Shown here: positions 43,547 to 58,424 of the stretch, piece after piece
How the letters are laid out: each line of letters begins with the position of its first letter
Numbering within the stretch: the stretch's first letter is position 1
Assembly: GCF_040536835.1 (NCBI RefSeq)
Contig: NZ_CP159578.1
Span: 620,001-684,000, forward strand
DNA from: Salinicola endophyticus
GTDB taxonomy: Bacteria > Pseudomonadota > Gammaproteobacteria > Pseudomonadales > Halomonadaceae
Reading direction: 5' to 3'
Length of the DNA stretch: 64,000 nucleotides
Translations under genes and position numbers: made by a program
Notes under the pieces: model-generated
Seen by the model: only the letters and a program-made list of their open reading frames with translations
Told to the model about the DNA's origin: nothing
Database searches by the model: none

Positions 43547-44620
43547 ATGAGCGATAAGATCTCGGCCAAAGGCTATGCCGCCCACTCCGACAGCACCCCG
43601 CTGCAGCTGTGGAACTTCGAGCGCCGTGCCCCGCGCCCCGATGACGTCTCCATCGAAATCCTCTACTGCGGCGTCTGTCACAGCGATCTTCACTTCGCCC
43701 GCGACGACTGGGGCATGGCCTCCTATCCGGTGATCCCGGGCCACGAGATCGTGGGGCGCGTCACCGCCGTGGGCGACGATGTCAGTCAGTACCAGGTCGG
43801 TGATCTGGTCGGCGTCGGCTGCATGGTCGACTCCTGCCGCGAGTGCAAGGCGTGCCAGGACGGTCTGGAGAACTACTGCGCCGAAGGTTTCGTGATGACC
43901 TACGGCAGCCCCGACAAGCACGACGGCACCCTGACCCAGGGCGGCTATTCGGACAAGGTAGTGGTCAGCGAGCGCTTCGTGGTGCGCATGCCCGACGGCA
44001 TCGACCTGAAGTCCGCGGCGCCGATCCTGTGTGCCGGCATCACCACCTACTCGCCGCTCAAGCACTATGGCGTCAAGCCGGGTGACAAGGTCGGCGTGAT
44101 CGGGATGGGTGGCCTGGGCCACATGGGCGTCAAGCTGGCCAAGGCGCTGGGTGCCGAGGTGACCCTGTTCACCCGCTCCGAGTCGAAGAAGGCCGAGGCC
44201 AAGAAGCAGGGCGCCGACCACGTGGTCATCTCCACCAGCGACGACGAGATGCAGGCGGTCGCCGAGACCTTCGACTTCATGCTCGACACGGTGCCGGTGC
44301 AGCACGACATCAACCCTTACCTGGAAGCGCTCAAGCCGGACGGCACGCACATCCTGGTGGGGCTGCTGGAGCCGATCGACCCGGCGATCTCCGGTGCCAA
44401 CCTGGTGTTCCGTCGCCGTGTGCTCGCGGGTTCGCTGATCGGGGGCATGCCGGAAACCCAGGAAGTGCTCGATTTCTGCGCCGAGCACGGCATCACCTGC
44501 GACGTCGAGATGATCAATATCGATCAGATCAACGAGGCGTGGGAGCGCATGCAGAAAGGTGACGTCAAGTACCGCTTCGTCATCGACATGGCCTCGCTCA
44601 AGGATGCCGAGGCGGCCTGA
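43547..44620 (+). CDS. Zinc-dependent alcohol/aldehyde reductase (YahK-like, cinnamyl-alcohol dehydrogenase group)
   Basis: 357-residue medium-chain dehydrogenase using NADP(H). Catalytic zinc ligands lie in YCGVCHSD (Cys41), and GHE (His66, Glu67); the structural zinc Cys are in VDSCRECKACQDGLENYC. The Rossmann turn is GMGGLGHMG. YahK reduces a wide range of aldehydes. AAAAGGAGC lies before ATG 43547; the open frame before it is not coding. A strong hairpin with T-run follows. Confidence 0.92.
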   Translation: MSDKISAKGYAAHSDSTPLQLWNFERRAPRPDDVSIEILYCGVCHSDLHFARDDWGMASYPVIPGHEIVGRVTAVGDDVSQYQVGDLVGVGCMVDSCRECKACQDGLENYCAEGFVMTYGSPDKHDGTLTQGGYSDKVVVSERFVVRMPDGIDLKSAAPILCAGITTYSPLKHYGVKPGDKVGVIGMGGLGHMGVKLAKALGAEVTLFTRSESKKAEAKKQGADHVVISTSDDEMQAVAETFDFMLDTVPVQHDINPYLEALKPDGTHILVGLLEPIDPAISGANLVFRRRVLAGSLIGGMPETQEVLDFCAEHGITCDVEMINIDQINEAWERMQKGDVKYRFVIDMASLKDAEAA

Positions 44621-44697
44621 TCGCCTGGCTCTAGTCCTGGCTCTGGCCTCAGCCCAGAGCTGCCACGCGACCCGTACTCGGATAGCGTGAGCGTGCC

Positions 44698-44727
44698 AAG
44701 CGCGCGGCCTTCGGGGCGCGCGCTTTT
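44698..44727 (+). terminator. Rho-independent terminator
   Basis: AAGCGCGCG (44698-44706) pairs with CGCGCGCTT (44717-44725), then TTTT at 44724-44727. Ends the alcohol dehydrogenase transcript; could also serve tesB from the other strand, where CCAAG rather than Ts follows. Confidence 0.75.
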
Positions 44728-44747
44728 GCGTTCGGCCGAGCGGCGCT

Positions 44748-48123
<3,376 letters not shown>

Positions 48124-48182
48124 AGGCGATCGACGGCTCCTCGAGGCGCAGCCACAGAGTTCGTGGCTGCACCGGCCACGAC

Positions 48183-49634
48183 TTACATCAGGGGCGTGAC
48201 GATTTCCAGCGGGGTCATGGTGTCGCTGTCCAAGGTGCGCTGGCCCAACTGATCGAACTGCTGCTGGCTGCGATTGACGTACTTCAATATTTCGTAATAG
48301 CGGCGCACGTTACGCACGTAGATCACCGGCTCCCCGCCCCGAGCATACCCATGGTTGGCTTGCGAATACCACTCGCGCTGCTGCAGTAGCGGCAGCGCCT
48401 CGCGCACGTCGAGCCAGCGGTCAGGGTCGCCGCCGCGCTGGGCGGCGATATCACGGGCATCGAAGAGGTGGCCAAGCCCCACGTTATAGGCCGCCAGTGC
48501 CATCCAGGTGCGGTCGGGCTCAGGGATCGAGGCGTCCAGGCGGTCGCGTACGTGGCGCAGGTAGCGCGCGCCGCCGTCGACGCTCTGACGCGGGTCCAGG
48601 CGGTTGTCGATGCCGATCTCGTCGGCGGTGGGGCGGGTCAGCATCATCAGGCCGCGCACCCCGGTGGGCGAAGTGGCATCCGGCTTCCAGTGAGACTCCT
48701 GATAACCCAGCGCGGCGAGCAGACGCCAGTCGAAGCCGGTATCCCGCGCGGCTTCCTTGAAATAGGGCACGAAACGCGGCAGGCGGTTGCGGACATGGCG
48801 AATGAACAGGCGTGCGCCGACGTATTCGAGATAGTCGTCGTGGCCGAAGTAGCGTCCGATCAGCTCGTCGAGATCGCCACTACGCCGCTGTGCGGCGATG
48901 AAGCGGTTGGCCGCTTGCTGCAGGGCCAGCGGCTGGCTGGCGGAGAAGGCCCAGACCAGTGTCAGCGGCTTGCCCAGCGTAAAACCGCGCTCGACGTTGG
49001 GGAAGAACAGCCGGTTGAGCTTGAACTGATGGGTATAGACCACCGCGGCGTCGAGATCATCGCGCTCGACCATCTCCAGCAGGTCGGCGATGGCCAGGTC
49101 GTCGGCCTCGCGCCAGCCCAGCCCGGGCAGGTTCTGCTGCTGGGCGCGCAGCGCCGCGGCGTTGCCGGAGCCGGCGATCACCCCGATCCGCAGGTTGAGC
49201 AGATCGTCGAGACTGCGCACCGGCGGCAGCCCTCGGCGATAGACCACCAGCGGCTGCAGGGTCAGGATCGGCTGGCTGTAGCGCAGCCCGCTGCGGCGCT
49301 GATCGAGGGTCAGCGCCGCAGCGCCGAGGTCGGCCTCGCCCTGGCGCACATCGTCGAGCACGTCATTGATGCGGCTATCGTTCTTGACCGCCAGGCTGAC
49401 CCCCAGCGAATGGGCGAAGCGCCGTACCAGCTCGTACTCGAAGCCGGTCGGCCCATGGCCGCCCTGATAGAACGTGATCGGGCCATTGCGGGTGGCGACC
49501 TGCAGGAAGTCGCGCTGACGGATCGAATCGAGTCCGTCGCCCAGGCGTGGCAGCAGCTCGGCGGGACACAGCAGGGTGGCCATGGCCAGCAGTACCGTCA
49601 ACGCAGCACGCAGGCGCTTTGAGAGATGGAGCAT
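48183..49634 (-). CDS. mltF: Membrane-bound lytic murein transglycosylase F
   Basis: 483 residues. Signal or lipid-anchor region, then a solute-binding-protein-like domain (about 40-265; [22 protein letters not shown]) and an SLT lysozyme-like domain (about 285-450) with catalytic Glu in [22 protein letters not shown]. Cleaves peptidoglycan to 1,6-anhydromuropeptides. The start at 49634 lacks a good ribosome site and a GTG a few codons upstream is possible. Divergent to purL, as in E. coli. Confidence 0.93.
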   Translation of the reverse strand: MLHLSKRLRAALTVLLAMATLLCPAELLPRLGDGLDSIRQRDFLQVATRNGPITFYQGGHGPTGFEYELVRRFAHSLGVSLAVKNDSRINDVLDDVRQGEADLGAAALTLDQRRSGLRYSQPILTLQPLVVYRRGLPPVRSLDDLLNLRIGVIAGSGNAAALRAQQQNLPGLGWREADDLAIADLLEMVERDDLDAAVVYTHQFKLNRLFFPNVERGFTLGKPLTLVWAFSASQPLALQQAANRFIAAQRRSGDLDELIGRYFGHDDYLEYVGARLFIRHVRNRLPRFVPYFKEAARDTGFDWRLLAALGYQESHWKPDATSPTGVRGLMMLTRPTADEIGIDNRLDPRQSVDGGARYLRHVRDRLDASIPEPDRTWMALAAYNVGLGHLFDARDIAAQRGGDPDRWLDVREALPLLQQREWYSQANHGYARGGEPVIYVRNVRRYYEILKYVNRSQQQFDQLGQRTLDSDTMTPLEIVTPLM

Positions 49635-49900
49635 GCGGGAGGGATCGGTCACGGCATGACGCCACACCATAGCCGCCCGCGGCGCCGATGTCATCTCCTG
49701 GCGGAGACTTCGACGGGCGCTAATCAAGAGGCTTGCCACGCTGTGTGCGCTTTGGGCGTCGCCCGCGGTGCGGGCTTAGCGAGCGGCGCCGCTTTCCAGT
49801 ATCATGGCGCCCTGATTCGGCCGCGCTGCCCCGATTCGCCCGATCGATCCGCGCTCAGACAGCCACGCGATCCCTGACCGTCCTGGAGGCTTTCCTCGCC

Positions 49901-52900
49901 ATGCTCGAATTGCAAGGCGCTCCCGCGCTATCTGCATTCCGTCACGCCAAGCTGCTCGCCGACCTGCGCGACGCGGTGCCCGAAGTCGAGACCCTCGAAG
50001 CCCACTATGTCCACTTCGTCGACCATCGCGGCGATCTCGACGCCGCCGCCCGCGACACGCTCGAGCGGCTGCTCGACTATGGTCATGGCACGCTGGCGGA
50101 GCGCGATGCGCCGGCGGGCAACGACGCCGCGGCGCACGGCCACCGCTTTCTGGTGGTGCCGCGGATCGGCACCATCTCGCCGTGGTCGTCCAAGGCCACC
50201 GATATCGCGCACAACTGCGGCCTGACCCAGGTCGCCCGGCTCGAGCGCGGTATCGACTATCGCGTGACCTTCCGCCAGGCGCCCCAGGCCGAGGCCTTCG
50301 CCGCGCTGGTCGCGTGTCTGCACGATCGCATGACCGAGAGCGTGCTGCAGGACGCCAGCGATGCCGCCAAGCTGTTCTCGCAGCAGGCGCCGGTGCCGCT
50401 GGCCACGGTCGACGTGATCGGCGGCGGGCGCCCGGCGCTGGCCGCCGCCAACGGCGAGCTGGGGCTGGCCCTGGCCGACGACGAGATCGACTACCTGGTC
50501 ACGGCCTTCGGCGAGCTCGGGCGCAACCCGACCGACGTCGAACTGATGATGTTCGCCCAGGCCAACTCCGAGCACTGCCGTCACAAGATCTTCAATGCCG
50601 ACTGGGTGATCGACGGCGAGGCGCAGAGCCACTCGCTGTTCAAGATGATCAAGAACACCTTCGAGCAGTCCAGCGACAAGGTGCTCTCGGCCTACAGCGA
50701 CAACGCCGCGATCATCGAGGGCAGCCGCGCCGGACGCTTCTTCCCGGCGCCCGAGACCCAGGTCTACGCCGCGACCCAGGAGCCGATCCACATTCTGATG
50801 AAGGTGGAGACCCACAATCACCCCACCGCGATCGCCCCGCACCCGGGCGCGGCCACGGGTGCCGGCGGCGAGATCCGCGACGAGGGCGCCACCGGCCGCG
50901 GCGGCAAGCCCAAGGCTGGGCTGACCGGCTTCACCGTCTCCAACCTGCGCATCCCCGAGTTCGTGCAGCCGTGGGAAGCCTTCGACTACGGCAAGCCCGA
51001 GCGCATCCAGTCGGCGCTCGACATCATGCTCGAGGGGCCGATCGGCGGCGCGGCGTTCAACAACGAGTTCGGCCGCCCCAACCTCAACGGCTTCTTCCGT
51101 ACCTTCGAGCTCGACGCCGTGGGGGCGGCGGGTATCGAGCGTCGCGGTTACCACAAGCCGGTGATGCTGGCCGGCGGCTACGGCAACGTGCGTGACGCCC
51201 ACGTGCTCAAGGGCGAGATCCCTGTCGGCGCCAAGCTGATCGTGATGGGCGGGCCGGCGATGCTGATCGGCCTCGGCGGCGGTGCGGCGTCGTCGATGGC
51301 CTCGGGTTCCTCCAGTGAGGATCTCGACTTCGCCTCGGTGCAGCGCGACAACCCCGAGATCGAGCGCCGCGCCCAGGAGGTGATCGACCGCTGCTGGGCC
51401 TTGAACGAAGCCAACCCTATTGCCTTCATCCACGACGTCGGCGCCGGCGGGCTCTCCAATGCGCTGCCGGAGCTGGTCAAGGATGGCGGCCGCGGCGGGC
51501 TGTTCGATCTGCGCGCGGTGCCCAACGCCGAGCCCGGCATGAGCCCGCTGGAGATCTGGTGCAACGAGGCCCAGGAGCGCTATGTGCTGGCTGTGACGCC
51601 GGAGCAGCTCGAGGTTTTCGATGCCATCTGCCAGCGTGAGCGCTGCCCCTACGCGGTGGTCGGCGAGGCCACCGAGGCGCACCATCTGAGCGTGCGCGAC
51701 GGCCAGTTCGAGGCCGACCCGGTGGATCTGCCGATGAGCGTGCTGTTCGGCAAGCCGCCCAAGATGCAGCGCAGCTTCGAGCGTCACACGCTCAACCTGC
51801 CCGGCCTGGGGCTCGACAACCTCGACCTGCGCGAAGCGCTGGACCGGGTGCTGCGGCTGCCCACGGTGGCCTCGAAGAGCTTTCTGATCACCATCGGCGA
51901 CCGCTCGATCACCGGCCTGGTGGCACGCGACCAGATGGTCGGGCCGTGGCAGGTGCCGGTGGCCGACTGCGCGGTCACCACCGCCAGCTTCGACACCCAC
52001 GCCGGAGAGGCGATGGCCACCGGCGAGCGTCCGCCGGTGGCGCTGATCGATCCGGCGGCGAGCGCCCGTCTGGCGGTGGCCGAGACCATCACCAACCTGG
52101 CAGCGGCGCCGATCGCTGCGCTCTCCGACGTCAAGCTCTCCGCCAACTGGATGAGCGCCGCCGACCATGTCGGCGAGAACCAGGCGCTCTACGATGCCGT
52201 GCATGCCGTGGGTATGGAGCTGTGCCCGGCCCTGGGCATCGCCGTGCCGGTGGGCAAGGACTCGATGTCGATGCGCACCGCCTGGCAGGCCGATGACGAA
52301 GACAAGAGCGTCACCGCGCCGCTGACGCTGGATATCACCGGCTTCGCCCCGGTCACCGATGCGCTGGCGACGCTGACCCCGCAGCTGCGTCTCGACCAGG
52401 ACGAGAGCGATCTGATCCTGATCGATCTGGGTCGCGGCCAGAACCGCCTCGGCGGCTCGGCGCTGGCCCAGGTCTACGGTCAGGTCGGCAACGTCTGCCC
52501 GGATCTCGACGAGGCCGAGGATCTGGTGGCGTTCTTCAACGTCATCCAGGGCCTCAACGCCGACGGCAAGCTGCTGGCCTATCACGACCGCAGCGATGGC
52601 GGGCTGATCGTGACCCTGCTGGAGATGGCCTTTGCCGGCCACGGCGGGCTGGAGATCAAGCTCGACTGGCTCACCGACGACGCGGTGGGTGCGGTGGACG
52701 CGCTGTTCGCCGAGGAGCTGGGGGCGGTGATCCAGGTCAACCGCCGCGATACCGAGTTCGTGCTGGCGCAGTTCGCCGCTGCGGGTATCGACACCTGCGG
52801 CGTGATCGCGCGCCCGCGCTACGACGATCAGGTGCGCATCACACTGTTCGAAGAGCCACTGCTCGAGACCACCCGGGCCATGGCCCAGCGCACCTGGGCG

Positions 52901-53830
52901 GAGACCAGCTACCGCCTGCAGGCGCTGCGCGACAACCCGGAGAGCGCCAAGAGCGAGTTCGACGGCCTGCTCAACCTGCGCGATCCGGGGCTCTCCGCCA
53001 ACCCCACCTTCGACGTCGACGACGATGTCGCCGCGCCCTTCATCAACCAGGGCGTGCGCCCGCGGGTCGCCATCCTGCGCGAGCAGGGGGTCAACGGCCA
53101 CGTCGAGATGGCGGCGGCCTTCGACCGCGCCGGCTTCGAGGCGGTCGACGTGCACATGAGCGACATCCTCGCCGGGCGCATTACCCTCGACGACATGAAA
53201 GGACTGGTCGGCTGTGGCGGCTTCTCCTACGGCGACGTGCTCGGCGCCGGCGGTGGCTGGGCCAAGTCGGCGCTCTACAACCCGCGGGCGCGTGATCAGT
53301 TCGCCGCCTTCTTCGCCCGCGAGGACACCTTCGGGCTCGGCGTGTGCAACGGCTGCCAGATGTTCTCGCAGCTCAAGGAGCTGATCCCCGGGGCCGAGCG
53401 CTGGCCGCGCTTCGTGCGCAATCACTCCGAGCAGTTCGAGGCGCGCGTGTCGATGGTCAAGGTCGAGCAGACCCCCTCGATCCTGTTCGCCGGCATGGCC
53501 GGTTCGACCCTGCCGGTGGCGGTGGCCCACGGCGAAGGCCGGGCGCTGTTCGCCGACAGCAGCCATCTGCGCGGCATGCAGGGCAGCGGTCAGATCGCGC
53601 TGCGCTACGTCGACAACGACGGCCAGGTGACCACCCGCTACCCGGCCAACCCCAACGGCTCGCCCTCCGGGGTGACCGGGCTGACCACGCCGGACGGGCG
53701 CGTCACCATCATGATGCCCCACCCGGAGCGGGTCGCGCGTGCGGTCACCAACTCCTGGCGGCCGGCCGACTGGACCCAGGACGGCGCCTGGATGCGGCTG
53801 TTCCGAAATGCGCGGGTGTGGGTGGGCTAA
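49901..53830 (+). CDS. purL: Phosphoribosylformylglycinamidine synthase, large single-chain type
   Basis: 1309 residues, the gammaproteobacterial length. Fourth step of purine synthesis: FGAR, glutamine and ATP give FGAM. N-terminal PurS-like domain, two AIRS-type halves ([58 protein letters not shown]), and a C-terminal glutaminase (about 1040-1309) with nucleophile Cys in GVCNGCQ and HGEGRA. The start at 49901 has TGGAGG 11 bases upstream; the 168-base in-frame extension is not family sequence. Transcribed alone. Confidence 0.97.
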   Translation: MLELQGAPALSAFRHAKLLADLRDAVPEVETLEAHYVHFVDHRGDLDAAARDTLERLLDYGHGTLAERDAPAGNDAAAHGHRFLVVPRIGTISPWSSKATDIAHNCGLTQVARLERGIDYRVTFRQAPQAEAFAALVACLHDRMTESVLQDASDAAKLFSQQAPVPLATVDVIGGGRPALAAANGELGLALADDEIDYLVTAFGELGRNPTDVELMMFAQANSEHCRHKIFNADWVIDGEAQSHSLFKMIKNTFEQSSDKVLSAYSDNAAIIEGSRAGRFFPAPETQVYAATQEPIHILMKVETHNHPTAIAPHPGAATGAGGEIRDEGATGRGGKPKAGLTGFTVSNLRIPEFVQPWEAFDYGKPERIQSALDIMLEGPIGGAAFNNEFGRPNLNGFFRTFELDAVGAAGIERRGYHKPVMLAGGYGNVRDAHVLKGEIPVGAKLIVMGGPAMLIGLGGGAASSMASGSSSEDLDFASVQRDNPEIERRAQEVIDRCWALNEANPIAFIHDVGAGGLSNALPELVKDGGRGGLFDLRAVPNAEPGMSPLEIWCNEAQERYVLAVTPEQLEVFDAICQRERCPYAVVGEATEAHHLSVRDGQFEADPVDLPMSVLFGKPPKMQRSFERHTLNLPGLGLDNLDLREALDRVLRLPTVASKSFLITIGDRSITGLVARDQMVGPWQVPVADCAVTTASFDTHAGEAMATGERPPVALIDPAASARLAVAETITNLAAAPIAALSDVKLSANWMSAADHVGENQALYDAVHAVGMELCPALGIAVPVGKDSMSMRTAWQADDEDKSVTAPLTLDITGFAPVTDALATLTPQLRLDQDESDLILIDLGRGQNRLGGSALAQVYGQVGNVCPDLDEAEDLVAFFNVIQGLNADGKLLAYHDRSDGGLIVTLLEMAFAGHGGLEIKLDWLTDDAVGAVDALFAEELGAVIQVNRRDTEFVLAQFAAAGIDTCGVIARPRYDDQVRITLFEEPLLETTRAMAQRTWAETSYRLQALRDNPESAKSEFDGLLNLRDPGLSANPTFDVDDDVAAPFINQGVRPRVAILREQGVNGHVEMAAAFDRAGFEAVDVHMSDILAGRITLDDMKGLVGCGGFSYGDVLGAGGGWAKSALYNPRARDQFAAFFAREDTFGLGVCNGCQMFSQLKELIPGAERWPRFVRNHSEQFEARVSMVKVEQTPSILFAGMAGSTLPVAVAHGEGRALFADSSHLRGMQGSGQIALRYVDNDGQVTTRYPANPNGSPSGVTGLTTPDGRVTIMMPHPERVARAVTNSWRPADWTQDGAWMRLFRNARVWVG

Positions 53831-53857
53831 TCCACGCGCCCGCGTAGCGCTCGACGC

Positions 53858-53897
53858 GAAAAAGCCGGCTGGCCCTCAGGGCAGGTCGGCTTTTTTT
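53858..53897. terminator. Strong bidirectional Rho-independent terminator
   Basis: AAAAAGCCG / CGGCTTTTTTT arms (left from 53859, right to 53897) with an inner GCCC-TCA-GGGC hairpin (53872-53882). Seven Ts end it on the plus strand and a run of As becomes Ts on the minus strand, so it serves purL and the convergent DUF2835 gene. Confidence 0.9.
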
Positions 53898-53919
53898 ATT
53901 GGCCCGCGTTCCGAATCGG

Positions 53920-54153
53920 CTAGCGCCGCATGGCGTCCAGCGGCACGATGGCGGTGAAACGCCCATGCCCATCGAAATACAGCCGAAAGTGGCCGTGCAC
54001 GCCGTCATGGCTCACCAGGCGATGCAGGGCGCGGGCAGGAAAGCGCACCCGCCGCCCATCGAGGGTGTAGGTCTGGATGCTCTCCACCGCGCCGGCGTAG
54101 TAGCTTCGGCACTGGTCGAGGCTGAGAGAGAGCGTGATATCGACGCTGGGCAT
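53920..54153 (-). CDS. DUF2835 family protein
   Basis: 77 residues. DITLSLSLDQCRSYYAGAVESI, DGRRVRFPARALHRLVSHDGVHGHFRLYFD match the DUF2835 pattern, a small gammaproteobacterial protein of unknown function. Starts at ATG 54153; no strong ribosome site. Last of a minus-strand run after msrPQ. Confidence 0.88.
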   Translation of the reverse strand: MPSVDITLSLSLDQCRSYYAGAVESIQTYTLDGRRVRFPARALHRLVSHDGVHGHFRLYFDGHGRFTAIVPLDAMRR

Positions 54154-54237
54154 GGAGGGTTCGGGAATCCACTGACACCTGGGCGCAGCGTGCCTCAAGC
54201 GCGGCCGCCGGGCAATGCCGTGCCGGCGGCCGGTGGC

Positions 54238-54876
54238 TCAGCCAGGCTGGCGGTGCTCGCGCTTGATCTGCTGGCGCAACCGGGGCAGCTGGCGTGAAAC
54301 CGGCGGCAGGCGCAGCAGCATTAGGCCGGCGCCGATCGCGGCATACAGGCTCCACTCGCCGAGGTCGGCACGCACCACCCAGAAGAAGTGCAGCAGGCCC
54401 AGCGCCAGCACCAGGTAGACGACCTTGTGCAGTGTCTTCCAGCGCTTGCCGAGCTTGCGCATCGAGGCCCGGTTGGAGGTCACCCCCAGCGCCACCAGGC
54501 CCAGCAGCGCCAGCATACCGACGATGATATAGGGGCGGCGGACGATCTCGCTGCCCAGCCTGCTGAGGTCGAGGCCGAGAATGAACAGCGCATAGCAGAG
54601 CAGGTGAGCCACCGCGTAGGCCAGGGTCCACAGCCCCAGCTGGCGTCGGATCAGGGCGAAGCCCTTCCAGCGGGTGAGTTTGCTGAGCGGGGTCAGGCTC
54701 AGGGTGGCGAACAGCATCCACAGTGTGCCCTGGCCGATATTGAGCAGCAGGTAGCGCCCAGGCTCCGGGCCGGCGGCATTGAGCGCGACCTGATAGCTCC
54801 AGTAGAGCAGCGGCGTCAGGGCCAGACAGAAGACCGCGACGCGCCACAGCGTCAGCGTAGAGCGCGATGAGGCCAT
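54238..54876 (-). CDS. msrQ: MsrQ, heme-binding membrane subunit of the methionine sulfoxide reductase MsrPQ
   Basis: 212 residues with six helices of the YedZ/ferric-reductase-like fold. Candidate heme His are in AYAVAHLLCY, KTLHKVVYLVLALGLLHFF. It passes electrons from the quinone pool (or Fre flavins) to MsrP. ATG overlaps the msrP stop by one base (TGATG). Confidence 0.93.
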   Translation of the reverse strand: MASSRSTLTLWRVAVFCLALTPLLYWSYQVALNAAGPEPGRYLLLNIGQGTLWMLFATLSLTPLSKLTRWKGFALIRRQLGLWTLAYAVAHLLCYALFILGLDLSRLGSEIVRRPYIIVGMLALLGLVALGVTSNRASMRKLGKRWKTLHKVVYLVLALGLLHFFWVVRADLGEWSLYAAIGAGLMLLRLPPVSRQLPRLRQQIKREHRQPG

Positions 54877-55895
54877 CAGAACTGCTTCCTCAGGTCCATG
54901 CCGCTATACAAACTCGCCACCTGGTCGGCGTAGCCGTTGAACATCCGGGTATCGATGATGTTTGGGTTGAACAGGCTATTGGGCAGGCGCCGTTCGGTGG
55001 CCTGGCTCCAGCGCGGGTGGTCGACCTGGGGATTGACGTTGGCATAGAAGCCGTACTCGTCGGGGGCGATCGCCTGCCACGAGTTGACCGGCTGCTCGCT
55101 CACCAGCGAGATGCGCACGATCGATTTGATGCTCTTGAAGCCGTACTTCCAGGGCACCACCAGGCGCAGCGGGGCGCCGTTCTGGTTGGGCAGCTCGCGC
55201 CCGTACATGCCTACCCCGAGCAGCGTCAGCGGATGCATCGCCTCGTCCAGACGCAGACCCTCGGTATAGGGCCAGTCGATCAGCGCAAAGGCGGAGTCCT
55301 GCCCCGGCATCTCCTGGGGGCGCACCAGGGTCTCGAAGCGCACGTACTTGGCCTTGGCGGTGGGCTTGGCGCGGGCGATCACGTCGCCCAGCGGAATCCC
55401 CAGCCACGGGATCACCATCGACCACGCCTCGACGCAGCGCAGGCGATAGATGCGCTCTTCGAGCCGCGACGGGGTGATCAGGTCCTCCAGCGCCACGCGT
55501 CCGCCGTTGTCGACTTCGCCGTCGATCACCACGCTCCACGGCTGGGTGGTGAGCGAGCCGGCGCGCTTCGACGGGTCGCCCTTGCCGGTGCCGAACTCGT
55601 AGAAGTTGTTGTAGGCCGAGGCGTCCTGGTAGGGGGTGAGCTTGTCCAGCTTGGGGTCCTGGGGTACCACCGCATCCCATTTGGCGCGCTCGATCTCGCC
55701 GGCGAGCCAGGCGGGCGGGTCACCGGCGGGCACGTCGGCGTAGTCCGCGGGCGCTGCCAGCGCGCGCCCGGAGAGCGCCAGGCCCGCGCCTACCCCGGCC
55801 AGGCCGCCGAGAAAGCGCCTGCGCGACAGGTAGACCGACTCGGGGGTGACGTTCGACTCGCGCAGGTCGCCGGGGCGGGTAATCTTGATCAGCAT
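54876..55895 (-). CDS. msrP: MsrP, periplasmic molybdenum methionine sulfoxide reductase
   Basis: 339 residues. Twin-arginine signal with [11 protein letters not shown] at 24-34, so it is exported folded with cofactor. The Mo-cofactor Cys is in [15 protein letters not shown]. Repairs oxidised Met (R and S sulfoxides) in envelope proteins. GGGAGAA precedes the ATG. Confidence 0.95.
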   Translation of the reverse strand: MLIKITRPGDLRESNVTPESVYLSRRRFLGGLAGVGAGLALSGRALAAPADYADVPAGDPPAWLAGEIERAKWDAVVPQDPKLDKLTPYQDASAYNNFYEFGTGKGDPSKRAGSLTTQPWSVVIDGEVDNGGRVALEDLITPSRLEERIYRLRCVEAWSMVIPWLGIPLGDVIARAKPTAKAKYVRFETLVRPQEMPGQDSAFALIDWPYTEGLRLDEAMHPLTLLGVGMYGRELPNQNGAPLRLVVPWKYGFKSIKSIVRISLVSEQPVNSWQAIAPDEYGFYANVNPQVDHPRWSQATERRLPNSLFNPNIIDTRMFNGYADQVASLYSGMDLRKQF

Positions 55896-56014
55896 CGCGG
55901 GTTCTCCCTGTTCTGGCGCATCACTCGCGCTGGCCGGCCGTTCGCCGAGCCTCGAAAGCGCTTACGCAGGCTGGCGGCGCCTGGATGCAGCCGCGTGCAG
56001 TTGGGTCAGCGCCG

Positions 56015-57400
56015 TCAGAAAGCGCCCAGCCACCGCCACCAAAGATAGTCCAGCGGCCACAGCAGCACGACGGTGATCAGCGCCAGCGGCAGCGTGACGC
56101 GAATGGCGTGGCGCAGATTCACCCGGGCGGCGAGCAGGCCGACGATCAGCGGCGGCGACTGATACGGCAGCACGATGGTCGAGAAGCCGAGCACCTGGAT
56201 CATCACCGCCGCCTGGGGCGACCAGCCGGTGACCTCGGCCAGCTGCGGTGTCAGCGGGGTCATCACCGCGGGAATGCCCGGCAGCGTCGCCAGCATCCCC
56301 AGCAGCGTGGAGAGACCGGCGAGCCAGCCGAAGTTGCCGGCATCCGCGCCGGGGGCCAGCGGCAGCACGTTCAGCAGGTAGCCGGCGAGCGCGGCGCCGA
56401 CGCCGCTGGCGTGGGCCAGGGCGCCGAGGCTGACGATACCGGCGACATACAGAAACGGCTCCAGGTTCATCTGCGCCAGCGGCTTGGGCGGCAGCAGGCC
56501 GCTACCGGGGTAGAGGCATACCAGCGCTACCAGCATGCCGATCCAGGCCGGCGAGATACCGTGCCAGGCGTCGGTCATCCACATCACCACGGCGAATGCC
56601 AGCAGCCCTATCATGATCAGATTGGGGCGTCCCTCGGGGGCTGTCGGTGGTGCCGATGACGCCTGATGCGGACCCGGTGCGGCGGCGGGGAACAAGCGCA
56701 GGATCAGCCCCAGCAGCAGTAGCCACTTGAGCAGGCCCAGCACCGGGAAGTGGAGCAGGAAGTAGTGACCGTAGCTGGGCGAGAAGCCGAGCACCGCCTC
56801 GCTGGTGCCCATCAGCACGTTGTTGGGCACGTTGGCCGGGAGGATGGCGAAGGCGGGCAGAAAGCTCGACATGATGCCGCTGAGCAGAAAGCCGCTGCGT
56901 GCCGGGTCACCGGGCGCGTAGCCCAGGCGTTCGACCAGGGTCAGCATGATCGGCGTCAGCAGCAGGATGCGCCCCATCGAGGAGGGCATCACGAACGATG
57001 CCAGCAGTGCGGCGAGGCCGATACCGAACACCGCCTGCGGATAGCCCGAAGCGAGATAGGGGCCGAGCCGGATGGCCGCGCGCTCGCCCAGCCCGGTGTG
57101 ATTGATCGCCGCGCCGATCACCATGCCCGAGAACACCAGCCAGGTCGCCGCCGACTCGAAGCCCGAGAAGGCCACCGCCGCGGGGGTGACCTTGGCCGCC
57201 ATGCACAGGGTGAAGAACACCAGCGCGGTGAGCCACTGCGGCAGCCACCCGGTGGCCCACAGGCCGATCCCCAAGCCCACCACCATGGTCGCCCGGGTCA
57301 GCGGCGCAAGGCCCGCGCCCAGCAGCAGCGTGAAGATGACGACAACGGCGAGCGCGGCGACGGCGTGACGCCACGCCAGCGACGGACGAGCAGGGGACAT
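56015..57400 (-). CDS. SLC13/DASS-type anion permease
   Basis: 461 residues, about 11-13 helices. MPSSMGRILLLTPIMLTLVERLG and the second-half VLGFSTIVLPYQSPPLIVGL are the paired substrate-site motifs of the divalent anion:Na+ symporter superfamily. Substrate could be a dicarboxylate, sulfate or a cyclic acid such as quinate/shikimate. Divergent from the dehydroshikimate-dehydratase-like gene. Confidence 0.85.
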   Translation of the reverse strand: MSPARPSLAWRHAVAALAVVVIFTLLLGAGLAPLTRATMVVGLGIGLWATGWLPQWLTALVFFTLCMAAKVTPAAVAFSGFESAATWLVFSGMVIGAAINHTGLGERAAIRLGPYLASGYPQAVFGIGLAALLASFVMPSSMGRILLLTPIMLTLVERLGYAPGDPARSGFLLSGIMSSFLPAFAILPANVPNNVLMGTSEAVLGFSPSYGHYFLLHFPVLGLLKWLLLLGLILRLFPAAAPGPHQASSAPPTAPEGRPNLIMIGLLAFAVVMWMTDAWHGISPAWIGMLVALVCLYPGSGLLPPKPLAQMNLEPFLYVAGIVSLGALAHASGVGAALAGYLLNVLPLAPGADAGNFGWLAGLSTLLGMLATLPGIPAVMTPLTPQLAEVTGWSPQAAVMIQVLGFSTIVLPYQSPPLIVGLLAARVNLRHAIRVTLPLALITVVLLWPLDYLWWRWLGAF

Positions 57401-57583
57401 GCGGGGCTCCTGGGCAGTACGGACACGAGGCGGCGGGCAGTATATCAGCCCCCAGGGGGCGAACCGCGCCCACCTCCAAGCCCTCGTCCGCGCTAGCGGC
57501 TACGCTGATAGCCTGGGCGCCGGCGGTGTCACTGGCGGAGGCCCTGCGTCATACCGGAAATAGCTGTCACGGGAGGAGAGTGC

Positions 57584-58393
57584 ATGCGTGCCATGGCCAC
57601 GCTGTGTCTGAGCGGCGAACTGATGAGCCGGCTGGAGGCGATCGCTCGGGCCGGTTTCGGCGGCGTCGAGATCTTCGCCGAGGATCTGCAGCGCGACACC
57701 CACAGCGCGCGGCGGATCGGCGAACACTGCCACGATCTCGGGCTCACGGTGGTCGCCCTGCAGCCGTTCCGCGACGCCGAAGGGCTCAGCGGAGAGGCGC
57801 ACCGGCGCATGCTCGAACGCGCCGAGCGCCACTTCGACACGCTTGCCGACCTGGGTGGCACGCAGCTGCTGGCGGCCAGCACCACGCTGACCGAGGCGCG
57901 CCCCGAGCTGACGGCGGCGGCCGACAGCCTGGGCGAGCTGGCCGAACGGGCGGCCACGCGCGGCATGACCATCGCCTATGAGGCGTTGTGCTGGGGCCGG
58001 CATGTCAACGACTATCGCCAGGCGTGGGAGGTGGTCAGACTGGCCGACCATCCGGCGCTGTCGCTGGTGCTCGACAGCTACCACGTGCTGGCCCTGGGGC
58101 TGGAGCTGGAGACTCTGGCCGGGCTGCCGGCATCACGGATCGGGCTGGTGCAGCTGGCCGACGCGCCGGCGCCGCTGCGCGAGGACCTGCAGACGGTGAG
58201 TCGCCACCGGCGTGCCTTCCCCGGCGAGGGGGAGCTCGAGGTCGAGCGTTTCATCGCCGCGCTGGCGCGCACCGGCTATGCCGGGCCGATCTCACTGGAG
58301 GTGTTCAGCGACGTGCTCGGGGTGATGCCCACCGGGATGACCGCGCTGGCCGGCTGGGAGCGGCTCGACCGCGCGCTGCGGGCAGTCGGCTGA
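57584..58393 (+). CDS. QuiC-like 3-dehydroshikimate dehydratase candidate (AP-endonuclease-2-type TIM barrel)
   Basis: 269-residue xylose-isomerase-like TIM barrel. ATLCLSGELMSRLEAIARAGFGGVEIF, LQPFRDAEGL, YEALCWGRHVN, VLDSYH, VQLADAP, HRRAFPGEGE and SLEVFSD match, from memory, the N-terminal half of Pseudomonas QuiC1, including metal ligands Glu, Asp and Glu. That enzyme turns 3-dehydroshikimate into protocatechuate. The C-terminal HPPD-like half of QuiC1 is missing, as in AsbF-type enzymes. GGAGGAGA precedes the ATG. The nearby IclR of PcaR/PobR type supports an aromatic role. Confidence 0.78.
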   Translation: MRAMATLCLSGELMSRLEAIARAGFGGVEIFAEDLQRDTHSARRIGEHCHDLGLTVVALQPFRDAEGLSGEAHRRMLERAERHFDTLADLGGTQLLAASTTLTEARPELTAAADSLGELAERAATRGMTIAYEALCWGRHVNDYRQAWEVVRLADHPALSLVLDSYHVLALGLELETLAGLPASRIGLVQLADAPAPLREDLQTVSRHRRAFPGEGELEVERFIAALARTGYAGPISLEVFSDVLGVMPTGMTALAGWERLDRALRAVG

Positions 58394-58424
58394 GTGCAGC
58401 GGGTTGCGTGGCGAGCCGGAGGTT

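Noticed and set aside
49928..53722. 1264-residue minus-strand open frame
   Set aside because: Antisense to purL, with no recognisable motif; a product of codon bias in high-GC DNA.
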